From Lineus longissimus (Eukaryota > Nemertea > Pilidiophora > Heteronemertea > Lineidae), in assembly GCF_910592395.1 (NCBI RefSeq), contig NC_088316.1:12650001-12714000 (forward strand): a DNA stretch of 64,000 nt. The letters are read 5' to 3'. Positions 12,088 to 23,794 of this stretch are shown piece by piece. The position numbers and the translations under genes were made by a program. The notes beneath the pieces are model-generated. The model saw only the letters and a list, made by a program, of their open reading frames with translations. It did no database searches and had not been told where the DNA came from. Within the stretch, counting starts at the first letter, position 1, and each line of letters opens with the position of its first letter.

Positions 12088-14988
12088 AACATTGTCAGTT
12101 AAAATGCTTCATTAATGCAACAAATTTTACCAACTTGATACCGATAATAGCTCTATCCGATTTCCTCTCAAAGTGTTCACACAACATCCAACAGTTCGCT
12201 ATCTTCTATGTTACACTGACATACTGAACTTCCAGCGGTATTGCCTCCATGTAGCTTCCGCCCATACGTCGTTAAATGTCACGGTCAATACATTGAGGGT
12301 AAAAAAGGCTTTTCTTTTTGTCATACGATGTGTTTTTTCTCCAAATCTATTTGGGGAAGGGTATAAATGTGTGGATGCTACATGACTTGTGTATCCTCAG
12401 ATCGGTTCCCCAAAACATTGATATGAGCTAGCCCACGGAAATACGCAATACCACAAAGTTAGCCTAAAAGGAATTTTATGGTGTGTACATTATGTATCAG
12501 CTGATCAATATATCAATAATTGACTCCCCATTATGTAGGAGCCATGTCAATGACCCTGGCGCTCATCCCTGACAGGGAATGGCCGCCGATCGACAGTAGT
12601 TGCAGTGGGACGGAGAATGACAAGAGAAGGTTTAACTGACGTTTATTTCTGATGACCAAAAGACGTCCCCAATTTTAAGGGTTAACAGCGTGATGCAGTA
12701 TTAGTGACTGATATTAATTCTCTAGATGACCGGGCGGGTGATTCAGGTTTGTCCTTAAAGCTTTTACAGTTAACACGTAGGTTAGTCATTAGAAATAATC
12801 GCTAAGTCGAAAAGGAAATGCAACAACCCACGGATGATCTAAACTTTAAAATGATTGAGAATGAGCCCTATCACCGGAGGTGCACTTTGTACATCGGAAA
12901 ACAATCGACATACTTTCATCACATCAATGCCCATCACATTTATTTCCAATTAAATCTAATTTGTGCCGAATTTCACCCCATCATTCACCGATGTTTATCG
13001 TAATTACTAAAACAGCACTGCGTGACTAACATATTAGAATACTTTATATGTACTCGTATTGGTGCTTTTAAAAGGTCAGGTAATTTTTAGGCATACACCC
13101 CCATGCATATAGGAAAACAGTGCATTGCATTGCTGACTGTAACTCACCTGACAAATTACTCAATGACGTGTACAAAGATAAAAATAAAAAAGAGGATGAA
13201 GTGAATATCTTTCAGTCGCTCATACAGAAGTGAAAATACAGTATGGCCTAGTGATTCGTGTATGTAGTGGTATGTACGACCTGATGCGATTTTCACGAAA
13301 GGAAAAAGAGCAATGTGGGAACGCCCCAATACTTATCTTCATCGCGTCATATCGAGCACTCATGGTTGACATTTCTGTGGACATTTTTTTCAAGTGTTAT
13401 TAACACAAGTCTTCATCAATACCGCCAACATGACCAACAATATTAAATCATCACGAATATAGTTTTTGCAAACAAATATGTACCTTGGTGTGCGTAGGGA
13501 GCTGTTTATTTTTTTAGAATACTTAAAGTAATTGTATCCGGGCGCTTCGATTGTGACTTTGTCTTCAAATGATAAAGGTGCCCTAGATATGAAACAAACA
13601 TCACGTAGATATGACTGTAGTTTCACAGCCCAAAACAATGGATTTAGAGAGGTACTTTTTGTCCATGGGATAAAACACAACTTTTTAAAACGTGTGATAT
13701 TAAACTAAATTTCTGAATATCGAACATCAGAATATATGCCTTTTTTAAGGATTACCACTTATTTACAGACAAGTGACTGTCGAATATATATTTTTCTGAC
13801 GATTAGAAAACCCTCCTCATGCAAATACCATAGACAATATGAATAAAACACCGATAGGTTATCCCAAAGGATGCAAATCTTGTAACGGTAAAAGCTTTAA
13901 TCGCAATTTGGTATTCTACCAGCTGCTACAAGTTTAAGTAACCCCTCTGAGACTTGAATGCAGCGAAAAAGGTAATTTCGTTTCTTTGATTTTATACTGT
14001 GAGGAAGACATAAAGAGGGGTATGACGCCAAAGGAGCTATCTCGAAAGCATTAAAATTCATTAAAATTTAACAGTAAATTGTTGGTAGTTGAGTACCCTG
14101 TAGCCTGCCTTTGCCAATGGAGAACGTTGTGTAAAGAATGTACCAAGACCAGTGCACACATCTGGAAATCTTGTCAGCAGAGACCAAAACACTGCAATAT
14201 TGGTGCATTTATGAAATTGGCTGCAATCAGGTGCAAAAGATCTGGATTGGCACCTGTAAGCAATCTCATAAATTCTGCAATTGATTAAGGCGGCATTTAG
14301 GGGATGTCTTGGCTTGTTTTGTGTATTTTAGATATGGTATGATTTCTCATATTGATGCGAGGTTCTGACAGGAGAAGCTATGTAAAATGTGATTAAATTT
14401 GATGCATAGCTGGTCTACCTCACTTTGCACCTCGGATACACGGCATTATCTCCGAGAACCTTCTTAGAAGAGATCAACACTAGTTGTCGAAGTGCTCTGC
14501 GATGAAACATACACATAAGACTCACATACACTTGATGCATTACACCAACACTACGATATCAAATTGAGGTTATTGTATTATGATATAGTGAAGTAAAAAT
14601 ATACAACTAATAGACCTCTTTTGCACTCAAGTATAAATATTACGATTTGGCCTAGTTCCTTGTCCATCTGTATAAGAAAATATAAGCTGCAGACATAATA
14701 TTGTGTTCGGATTACATTTCTTATTATTATTTATATAAAATGGCAACGTCCCACGCAGCTTCCGAAGAAAGGAAAGAACATGACTAGTGTAGTCATCTTG
14801 TCTTCCCAGAAAGCATACCCTGGCGCAGTGAGAGTAGTGTGATGAGGCAGTCCTACTGTCAGAAATGCAATACACGTGCAATGGACGCCAATACTGGCAG
14901 AGATAATATGCTTGAATATATTATGTCCAGAAAGGTAGCCTTAATCGAAGTATGGACAGTGCCCTATTTAACTTTTTGATGCTGAGGA

Positions 14989-15016
14989 GGGGTGGGAGGG
15001 GACGAGGGGGGTGGGG
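14989..15016 (+). other. G-quadruplex-type motif
   Basis: Five runs of three to six G are separated by loops of 1-4 bases (GGGG-T-GGG-A-GGGG-ACGA-GGGGGG-T-GGGG). This satisfies the usual four-tract quadruplex pattern on the plus strand. Confidence 0.7.
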
Positions 15017-15860
15017 CATAATACCACTTTTCGTCCAAAGAGGGCCCAAATTTGCATGAAAAGCAGTCCCCCCTACAAACTAAATACGACTCGTCCTAAA
15101 ACTACTTTGAAAGTGTCATTTCGTACCGATGCTGTAGGAACGTCTTTGAGCAGTCGCTATAATGAAATTTCTCGAAAACAAGATACTTGATGGCATAGTA
15201 CAACGTACACAGTTAGGAATGATGCTTCAATGTGACCTGCATCCTTATTTCGAAGAACAATTAATCAAAACTGCCGATCTATGGATTTCCTGATCATTAG
15301 CATACCAAACTATCTAATTTGATTCATCCACACACTTCATTTTTTTGCATTACTTGTACCTGTACAGCTTCATTTCCGACTTCGCATGTATTCGTCATCA
15401 TATTTATCTAAAATTGGTTGAGTTTGTTGCCCCTTCTGATCATACGTTGGCCTACCTCAAAAGGCTAGACAATGTGATCTGAATAATTGCATGACCTAAT
15501 TACACGAAAAGTACGATAAAAACGCTGTATTTATGTATTTGTAAGGCGGATGATAAGTTGATGCATGGCAATGTTTGAATTCCGCAAAGAATGATTCGTA
15601 CAAAACACACCAATCACCCATTGTGCAAAATCACCATCACACGCGAACAGGATCTAGTTTCGCCGGTGTAACGGGTGTCTCAACTGCTATGTTGGAGTTC
15701 CTAAGTTGGAATCCCTCTTCTGATTTGTCAAAATACACGGTCTCATGTTGACAGCTCCTCAGAAATCTTCAAACGTCTGTGAAGATTTGGTGTAATTGCT
15801 CTCTTTCATAACAGAATGTATTGACAAAAAGGTGGTCTCTGCCAATCTCTTTTTCTGACT

Positions 15861-15874
15861 GTTACCATGGTGAT
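15861..15874 (+). promoter_or_regulatory. RFX X-box-like site
   Basis: GTTACCATGGTGAT matches one perfect X-box half and one near-match half. Confidence 0.3.
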
Positions 15875-17256
15875 GGAGAAACGGAGTCATTACTAACCCT
15901 TTGAAAAATGACAGTTTTGTAATTCGTCTCTCCTTACCTTCAAATTTTCTGGCTTCCAGCTTAAAGAAGGCCTTGATTCCCCCCAAAGTTAAGGGAATTG
16001 GAGATTTTTCAGCATCCCATCTGTATCTTTCGCTGTTGTATGAATCAACCAATATTCGAAAGTCTCAACTCGACTAACGTTAAGTCAGATTTGTTAGGAT
16101 TTATTATTATCCGAGTTGGGAAATAACCGGCTATGCGATTCTGACTTTGGCGACTTCTTTACTGTTATCATTTTAAATGTTAAATGTTAAAAGGCTGATT
16201 TTTTTATGTCGATCATCATGTGCACGTATAAACGCAATTGAATTTTTGTAGGGAAAGATGGGTCAAATTTGTTATGTGTAGCTAGAGAGAATATACATTC
16301 CTACGTTGGTACTTAGGTAGACCAATAATTACCATATATATACACCAGTTTGCCAAAGAGATGGCTGTTCGTATTAGGATCACACTTTCACCGAATGTGA
16401 TTAGAGCCCCACGAGAGTAACCAGTAATGGGAGGTAGACGCTTCATATACATGTACACGAATGTTGCGATGTATTCTTGACTGATTATGCGCCGGGAAAG
16501 CTAGCCCTGCGACTAGCGAATAGGTCTGCTCTATGGTCCGTGTACATTCTGTATTCATTATACATATTCATGATTTAAAAAATATCCAATGTTGGGATTT
16601 TCATTAAACTTTGCAGAAGTGTAGTCCTATATCTTGTCAATGTCATAATTGAATTTGAAAAAGTTCCAACGACACTAAATTGATTTATAAGCGGTTTGCT
16701 GAGACATGACAGAATTTGAGACAATACGCGGCCATGTTTCCTGCCTGTGAGAGAATATCTTTCCGACCCCCGTTCAATCTCATTCGCAAGCAATTTGCGC
16801 GAATATCCTCTCAGATCTTAGCTTCGCGTGGACGGGTTTGGCTAACCCGTGTTCACTGCATGAACCAACCTATGTACAAGATATCAATTTTAAATGAAAG
16901 TCGTGTTTATCAGACGCCAAGGTCAATAAAATGTTGATACCTTGATAAACATGACAAGAGCTCGACGGCAAATAAGTGTGTTTACAACCTTGCATATACA
17001 TGTATACATGTACCTGTTAAATTGGCTCTCCCCTCTTTCAATCAATTTGATATCGATTTGTATTATGGAAGGTGGATGTATAGTGTGTCCGCCAAAGCTC
17101 TAATGTACAATGGGCATCCGAAATCTTCGCGACATTGGGTTGCAATGGGCAATAAACACTGGGGTAAGAAAGGCCCTCAATGCTAACGCTGCTACTTTAA
17201 TATTAGCATTGCCGTTTCGAGTCATGATAATAAGAGTGTCATAGTAATGACATCAT

Positions 17257-17720
17257 GCTATTTGGGGCAGAAAACGGCCCCTAATCTAATACCTGTGCCA
17301 GACAACGGTTCTTCATTATGATAAATTTGGGCAGAAAACGGCACGCTCTTCATTATGCCGCTTTGGGCAGAAAACGACTCTTAATGATGATATTTGGGGC
17401 AGAAAACGGCTCTTCGGTTATGTCATTTTGGGTAGAAAACGGCTCTTCCATATGTCATTTTGGGCAGAAAACGGCTCTTCCATATGTCATTTTGGGCAGA
17501 AAACGGCTCTTCCATATGCTATTTGGGGCAGAAAACGGCTCTTCCATATGTCATTTTGGGCAGAAAACGGCTCTTCCATATGTTATTTGGGGCAGAAAAC
17601 GGATCTTCATTATGATATTTGGGGCAGAAAACGGCTCTTCCATATGTCATTTTGGGCAGAAAACGGCTCTTCCATATGCTATTTGGGGCAGAAAACGGAT
17701 CTTCATTATGATATTTGGGG
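17257..17720 (+). repeat. 32-bp minisatellite, about 13 units plus a partial
   Basis: The unit contains GGGCAGAAAACGGCTCTTCC followed by CATATGTCAT. The first three or four units are diverged and unevenly spaced; those from about 17420 onward are nearly identical and strictly 32 bases apart. Two unit types alternate irregularly (TCATTTTGGG versus CTATTTGGGG or ATATTTGGGG linkers), which indicates unequal exchange of multi-unit blocks. Since 32 is not a multiple of 3, each forward frame passes through all three phases every 96 bases. All three stay open, giving repeated 32-residue peptides with no known family. Confidence 0.95.
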
Positions 17721-18222
17721 CTCTTTCCGTTTGCAGATCCGATTGAGCTTCTCCTACAACGTGTCACCGGCTATTTTGTATTATTATATCCAATACATGT
17801 ATGCCCATCCCGACCTTTCATGTACGTCCCAAGCCATTCCCGAGAACAAGGGACCGTTATCCGCTGTGGAATGGCTTCCTTCACTGTCATTTCCTATGGT
17901 TATCGGCTAAATGTCATTGCTCGTTGTTTGAGAGAACGTATAGAAGAACTGTCATAACGGTCCAGGGCCCGATGATAAAGCTACTGGGATAAGGTTATTT
18001 TGCGATATGGTTCCGGACCGAGCATTTTTTCAGCGCGAACATCGCAGTCTCGGCCGGTGGGATAAATATCTTCGACCCTGCTACACCTCTTCATCAAACT
18101 CGAAACTTCCGAGTATCGTTCAAAACACACTCGATGACCACTTGAAAAGACCATTGTTCTCCTCTTTGGCGAGGTTGAGTTTTGGTTCTTAAGCTGATTC
18201 CTTTCGGCACATTATTCGCAAA
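17721..18222. other. CpG-richer stretch before a candidate first exon
   Basis: From about 17960 to 18190 CpG-containing words (TTCCGGACCG, CTCGGCCGGT, CGAGTATCG) are denser than in the surroundings. That would suit a promoter or 5' UTR of the candidate exon at 18223, but no core promoter element is identifiable. Confidence 0.25.
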
Positions 18223-18343
18223 ATGGTTGAGGATAAGTCGACCAACACTGATCGTAGCGGTAGCATTATCATATTGATAGAGCCGAACAAGGAGAGTCGA
18301 AATCGGCTTGTGTCCGAACACGGTGTGAACCAGGTGAGGAAAG
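18223..18343 (+). CDS. Candidate first coding exon, product unrecognised
   Basis: An ATG with A at -3 and G at +4 (GCAAAATGG) follows an in-frame TAA at 18190-18192. It opens a frame beginning MVEDKSTNTDRSGS, followed by a hydrophobic IIILIEP segment and a charged stretch. The frame meets two splice donors: CAG|GTGAGG after 18333 (phase 0) and the consensus AAG|GTGAGT after 18343 (phase 1). A CpG-richer stretch lies just upstream. No domain or homologue is recognised and no downstream exon could be linked. If unspliced the frame ends at 18432. It could equally be a chance frame beside a chance donor. Seen: the Kozak context, the upstream stop and the donor. Inferred: that it is an exon. Confidence 0.25.
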
Positions 18344-19364
18344 GTGAGTTCGAAATTTTGCAGAAGATATCTTGGCATGTCTGGGCCTTGAATCAGTGGC
18401 TTCGTTTACCTATTGCAATAGACTCGGTGTAGAAGCAGAAAATGTCTCCCTGGGAAAAGTGTCCGGCCCTATCGCATTATGATGGATTATGGTACATGTA
18501 CATATCGGGCTTTATAGAGGCCATGTCAATTCATCAGAGATTAAAAGCGTGTAATAGATCGAATCATTTGTTCTCCGTACATTCAATCCTATACGATACT
18601 TCAAATTTCTGCACCCGTACTTCCAGACAAACTTTTCACCTTTTTTGCGGTTGCATTGTTGCATTCATCTTCGCTTTGAATAAACTGGTAAAAAAAGATT
18701 ACACTCAAATGGATTTAACGCCAGATAAGCAACTTGTCCTGTTTAGAGCAAATAGGCCGACGAGGGCCTGCATTCACTATGTCTGCGAAATGTTGGCGAT
18801 TTGACGGTTTTTCATGTGCTTTTTATCCTTGAACCAACATAGTTCAATATGTGTGTCTTAGTCTCTTCAACTTGAAGTATTTTGCAACATTTTTCATATG
18901 TAAATCGGTAGCTACGTCGTCATGTATATGAAATAGAGGGGTACGATTCCCAGCACTACTTCTCCTACTTAACCAGTAGGTCGAGTCGTGTTCACATGTT
19001 TCGATACTTTTTCGAGTGAAATGGGTTGAGAGTATGTTCTCCATATACACCCATTACGCGTATTTGCCTTTGGCGGTTTCGACCTATAGACACCCATGAA
19101 CGCTGTTTTTGGGGTCGATATCATCAATATTTGTCCAGATAACTCACCGATAATAAGACCGTAGAACGACCGGTGTAAAAGAAATGCAAGTCCCTCCAGA
19201 ATATAAGTCCGGTCCTTTTGTTAAAGTGTATAGAGTAAGTCGCCAAGTTCCTTTGTTGAAGATTATGTAGTTAACCCTAACCAAACCATTAACTACATTC
19301 GTTGACAATACACAGCTATTGTATGAGGTCCTGCATTCCAAGGACGTCCACTCATTTTACAGCT
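18344..19364. other. Non-coding stretch, nothing recognised
   Basis: A 120-codon frame at 18442-18804 (+) is unrecognised and has no clear splice or promoter signals. The remainder shows nothing. Confidence 0.45.
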
Positions 19365-19450
19365 GGCTTTGTTTAAGACAATAGACCGTGTATTGGACAA
19401 GGCCTGAATTCGTCTAATTGCGATGACGTAAGGGGCAAAATAGCGTTATG
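19365..19450 (-). repeat. Dispersed repeat family B, reverse copy
   Basis: The reverse complement reads CATAACGCTATTTTGCCCC, then GAATTCAGGCCTTGTCCAAT, then GGTCTATTGTCTTAAACAAA. This matches the family B copies at 785-1112 and 20551 in order and spacing. Confidence 0.8.
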
Positions 19451-20550
19451 TCGCACCAACCTGTGCACGATCAAGAATTTGGTTGGAATATTGAGCTGTC
19501 GAAAGTACACTTGAATGACTGATTCATTGTCTTCAAACATCTCATTGGACGCTATTTAGTCCAGGGGCTGAGGGGGTTGTCCTAAACGTCTGAACAAAGT
19601 CGAGATTTCTGCCCGCTACATTAGATCATGGCTTATCTGTTACACCTAGGATTGATAAAGAATAGCAACATTATCAGCTTAATAATCACTACTATTAAAA
19701 CTAGTTACACGATTCGAAGCATGCATTTTGTGGAAATAGCAACAACCAGCCAATTGTCATGATAGTAGCGATTGCCATTGGATGGATAAGTCTTCTTCAA
19801 AAGTCCCCTATTGTCAAATTTTGGTACCTGGTGCTAGTTATGATGCTGCGATATTGCTTCCAAATTTATAGTCTTTATCATTTCTTGGTTTAATGTCAGA
19901 TATTGAGGATAGCTTCACCATACTACGTTATCAACGGAACCAAGTAGAAATTAATGCCCCTTTGCTGATCTGTACCTTCTGTAGACCTGAAGGCTCGCCT
20001 CCGTATGATGATCATACAGACATCTGCAGTATCAACCACTTGTTTCCTCGTAGGTTTCGCAACCACAACCCCCGTCTGCACTCACCATCTAACCTCTGTA
20101 AACATCACGAGTAAACATGATGGAGTACACAGTTTACCTTTCAGGAAAGAGGTAACACTGTTCCTTTCATCAAGCCGAATAGATTATTTCGCAATCAGGA
20201 TGTATACCGTAAATGCACAACTCCTTGCAACATTTCTACATGTATATCGTCATTTCTATATCAAACTTCCCAGCCATTGGCCTGGCTTAATAGTCTATGG
20301 GTCATATATGCACTGTAATTAAGGATAAATTACTAGCGTTTTTTTAAGGAAAGTACTCATAACCGGTCGATTACCGGGTAATTGGTGGACAGTCACTACT
20401 TTCGTTTCTTTTGGGAATTTGCTAGGAGAAGGAGGTGACAGCTCCATTCAGATCGCCACTCAACCTGGCAAGACCGTAAAGAGGGAGATGACCAGTGTTC
20501 ATCAGATTCCCTACGAATTCAATATTCTGAAATAAGTTGAGGTCCATTTC
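19451..20550. other. Non-coding stretch, nothing recognised
   Basis: Two overlapping forward frames of 73-105 codons near 19893-20322 are unrecognised. No repeat or RNA was seen. Confidence 0.45.
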
Positions 20551-20680
20551 GTTATTTTGCCCATTACCTGACAGTTACAGAATTCAGGCCTAGTCCAATA
20601 AACGGTCTATTGTCTTTAAACAAAGCCCACTCGCACCGCACCCAGGCTTAACTTCCTATTGTTCTGCTGTCTCATCAAAG
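20551..20680 (+). repeat. Dispersed repeat family B, forward copy
   Basis: It contains GTTATTTTGCCC, AGAATTCAGGCCTAGTCCAA and GGTCTATTGTCTTTAAACAA, followed by the CCTATTGTTCTGCTGT segment that matches 1066-1081. It is diverged from the other copies. Confidence 0.8.
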
Positions 20681-20943
20681 GAGTTCGGCAGGCCGAAACC
20701 AGCAAGGGGAAATAAAGGTGATGTCTGATTACTACAATTGGTAATAAAACGACACTTGAAACGCACATATCTTCTGTCTCTCTGCCGTTTATACGCCCGT
20801 ATCCTCCTTTTACTCCTATCTACAACCGAAGGTGGAGGTTCTGCAATTGCATATCTTGTCCGTCTTCTTGCAAGAGCTTTCTTCTTCCATACAAATGCTG
20901 TAAACACCACCAAAGCAAAAACTCTGCATCTCACCAGCGCCAT
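20656..20943 (-). CDS. Candidate basic protein ORF, product unrecognised
   Basis: On the minus strand an ATG with A at -3 and G at +4 opens a 95-codon frame. The first ~18 residues are hydrophobic (MALVRCRVFALVVFTAFVW). A strongly basic middle follows, containing KKKALARRRTRY and RSKRRIRAYKRQRDRRY, and then a neutral tail. The last ~9 codons run into dispersed repeat family B and the frame stops there, so the 3' end is probably not original coding sequence. The start lies 22 bases from the family E inverted-repeat element. Arginine-rich segments after a short hydrophobic start occur in some transposase-derived proteins, but I see no catalytic motif and make no family claim. The complementary strand is also open, so chance remains likely. 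Confidence 0.22.
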   Translation of the reverse strand: MALVRCRVFALVVFTAFVWKKKALARRRTRYAIAEPPPSVVDRSKRRIRAYKRQRDRRYVRFKCRFITNCSNQTSPLFPLAGFGLPNSFDETAEQ

Positions 20944-20964
20944 CGTAAACCATTTTGTATTATT

Positions 20965-21154
20965 TGTGACCCGTCACAGCAAAACCAGGTACATGTCGCA
21001 CAGAAGATGAGCCTAAATGACACCAGGAGATAATGGAAGAAATTGATGTGCTCATATTTTACAAAAGGCAGACAATAGATAAATGAACAAACAGTCCGTC
21101 TCAACCTGCCAAGCTCAGAGCGACATGTGCCTGGTTTTGCTGTAACGGGTCACA
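20965..21154. mobile_element. MITE family E (37-bp terminal inverted repeats)
   Basis: The left end TGTGACCCGTCACAGCAAAA, continuing CCAGGTACATGTCGC, is inverted at the right end as TGTGACCCGTTACAGCAAAA continuing CCAGGCACATGTCGC. Arms match at about 35 of 37 positions, so the element is fairly young. The ~115-base interior has no coding capacity. No unambiguous target duplication was found; short T-rich flanks are present on both sides. Confidence 0.85.
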
Positions 21155-22059
21155 TTTGTTGTTGTGATATTTTCGTACCTCCACCGCCAGCAGATTGATC
21201 AGCGCCACCAATCAACGATGTTAGTGACGAACCGGCCTGGAGCCGGATCGAGGCCAGATCGTCGAACCGTCCCCGTGTAAAAGCGAAATGAACCGTCCTG
21301 AACCGAACACGCCTCGGGACGGTTCAGGAGGGTTGTCTTGAACCAGCACCGTGTAAAAAGGCCTAATGTGTATTGTGTTAAGTGTGCGTTAAGATGTTCA
21401 GAAAAATAATTCACATGAGACACATCAACGAAAGGATCCCGCATTGGTGGACAGTAGCCCGTAGTCAATTCGCACTTCTGCAGATACGCAGGCCAACGCA
21501 TTGGACCTTGACTGATAACGAGATGGAGACCATATCAACCTGATTTACTTTTTAGGGCTGTTGTTGAGCCTGTTAGAATACGCGCCCAATGCCGTACTGA
21601 TTTCGGAAAATGACAGCTCATACTTTTCTTGTCCAGCTCTACCAGCAGAATCATCAACATAAACACTAAAGACTGGTGGACAACGGTGCTATCTTAGACA
21701 CTCGCTTATCCTCGAGCATTCGCCAGCAGATCCATGCTCACAAACCAATATTCCATTCTCTTTATAACGTTTATCACATGGAACATATGCTACATTCCCA
21801 CCATTCGATGATATCAAACTGAGTCTTTCTTTAGATTTCGATGATGTTTATGATGAGAATACGTGCCAATCAGTTATCGGTGCTCCAACGAGACTTATCA
21901 TAATCAATGGACGGTTGAACGTAACATGACAATGGTGGCCTACTTTACATGTCTGGATGATTACCTTGCTTTATGCTGACATTACCAATATCGAAAATTT
22001 CCTGCCCTTTTCTTCCAACCCCCAAACGAACATTTAAGAGTATATTTATTGGTTTGTCA
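21155..22059. other. Non-coding stretch with a GAACCGTCC-type repeat patch
   Basis: At about 21226-21366 the words GAACCGTCC, CCGTGTAAAA and GAACC recur, partly inverted (CGGGACGGTTC against GAACCGTCC). The pattern resembles a decayed transposon end but the boundaries are unclear. The rest shows nothing. Confidence 0.35.
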
Positions 22060-22355
22060 GACCTGCTTACAAACCAACCCAGTTGCACTGACCTGTAGAT
22101 GGTACTGCATTGATGATAATGTGGCCTGACGTATGTTAATGTTTTCCCCTTCGTCTAATCCCGAGAGACCCGTCTCAGCCACAGCCTCTTAGAAAACGGA
22201 AAGAGCGTACACTTCCGAGCCTGGCCGACCTGCCTTTACAAAACAATCCAGCTGAATTGATGGTTATGTGGCCTGACGTATGTTGATGTCTTCCCAAGGT
22301 CTATTCCCGAGAGGTCCGTCTTTACCACCGCCTCTTCTAAGAAACGGAAAAGAAC
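22060..22355 (+). repeat. Diverged tandem duplication
   Basis: Two copies (22060-22207 and 22227-22355) share the order GACCTGC.TTACAAA, TGTGGCCTGACGTATGTT, CCCGAGAG, and GCCTCTT...GAAACGGAAA. They differ by many substitutions and a ~20-base length change, so this is an older duplication than the one at 23351. Confidence 0.8.
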
Positions 22356-23350
22356 AATTGGGCATCATCTTGCACGTCCAAAGGAAACATTTCCCGAGGT
22401 AGAGGTTTTATGGGCGACAAATGAGCTTGCTTGCAAATTGAGATGTTGTCTGGTAGGGCTTCGCTGTAAGAAGTTCAGCCTTAGAAAATCTATTTATGCG
22501 CTGGACCAGGGGTAAGAATGTTAGTAAGGCTATTTGAACCTTTCAACGGAAGGACACAAAAACCTCGTCTCATGAAGAAAAGTAGGACAGAACGATGCTT
22601 TTTCCAGTCATATTGTAATTTAATTTGTGCAACCACACGAGGAAAGTTAAGGCTAGGAGGAGGAAAGGTCTTATCAGTATGATGGCACCACCTCTGATCA
22701 CAAGAGCGGGCGAATTCCGTACTGTAATGGTGTGACTGACTGAGGCGAGATGTTCAATTTTCTTTGGGACCCTCTCTTAGTACCGAAAAATGTAACCAAA
22801 AAATGGGATATTCCGTCGGTATTAAGGGTAACTTGTGTGCAAATTGTAGAGCACGTCTTGGCGTTACGCCGTTTAGGAGTTTGACACTTGGTTACCAGGC
22901 TTTTGCTACTTGTCTGCAAAAGCGATGCTGCCAATATTAAATCATGTTGTCCCGAAGACTTTTCAGATGGCGGTTGTGTTTCGTTCGCGATTATATTGGA
23001 ATTCGCATTCATAACGTGGTAACTGTCTGTATTATTGGAAAAGTATGATGGACACGAAGTACGACTTTGCACTTGTAAAGAAAGACGTTTAGAAGCATTC
23101 TTTCAGTTTGTAAACATGATAAATGCCTCCTTTCCATTCCTTAACTCTACACATCATTACCATCTTTCTCTCCACAAAAACCACACAGCGGATCTGGTTC
23201 ACTGAAAATCGGCCAGGCTACAGCACTTGTTCTTGGTTGGCTTCATCGCATCGGATTTCTTACTACGCAGTTCGAGCTGACGAGATAAGAAGAAATTGCT
23301 TCTCCAATTGCTTTCCTTGATTGAAACAATTTCTTGCTGATGCTGAAGGC
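22356..23350. other. Non-coding stretch, nothing recognised
   Basis: A reverse frame of about 124 codons at 22698-23072 is unrecognised and lacks splice or promoter support. Confidence 0.45.
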
Positions 23351-23794
23351 GTCTTTTTTCTAGTTTATCTAATGTACTGGTCTATATGTTAACAATCATC
23401 CAGGTGGTTTGAAAATACGCTTAAAACTTAAATCTGTTCACTGTATTAACTGCATAATATTAACAGTTTCACCGGTGTTCACCATGTTATTAGCTCAATA
23501 CCGCCAGTCTTCTCACGTGAGAAAATACGCTTAAAACTTAAATCTGTTCACTGTATTAACTGCATAATATTAACAGTTTCACCGGTGTTCACCATGTTAT
23601 TAGCTCAATACCGCCAGTCTTCTCACGTCTTTTTTCTAGTTTATCTAATGTACTGGTCTATATGTTAACAATCATCCAGGTGGTTTGAAAATACGCTTAA
23701 AACTTAAATCTGTTCACTGTATTAACTGCATAATATTAACAGTTTCACCGGTGTTCACCATGTTATTAGCTCAATACCGCCAGTCTTCTCACGT
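23351..23794 (+). repeat. Near-identical compound tandem duplication (168 + 108 + 168 bp)
   Basis: A 168-base block at 23351-23518 recurs at 23627-23794. Between them lies a partial 108-base copy (23521-23628) that lacks the first 60 bases. All copies appear identical by eye across shared sequence, including GAAAATACGCTTAAAACTTA and CCGCCAGTCTTCTCACGT. The joints are CACGTGA-GAAAAT and CACGT-CTTTTTTC. The identity implies a very recent event or an assembly duplicate. Confidence 0.95.

Larger units (their letters stand above)
10930..17256. other. Long non-coding stretch with scattered candidate regulatory sites
   Basis: No supported gene in about 6.3 kb. It contains the sites listed separately at 11710, 12074, 14989 and 15861. 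Reverse-strand frames at 13390-13680, 14627-14881 and 15759-16052 are under 100 codons and unrecognised. Confidence 0.45.

Noticed and set aside
17257-17720. CRISPR-like regular repeat
   Set aside because: Units are directly adjacent with no unique spacers, and the DNA is eukaryotic in character. It is a minisatellite. The same applies to the 44-bp and 41-bp arrays.
17428-17910. 160-codon forward frame
   Set aside because: Mostly translated minisatellite; the non-repeat tail has no recognisable character.
18442-18804. 120-codon forward frame
   Set aside because: No start context, splice signals or recognisable domain; within the range expected for the longest chance frames.
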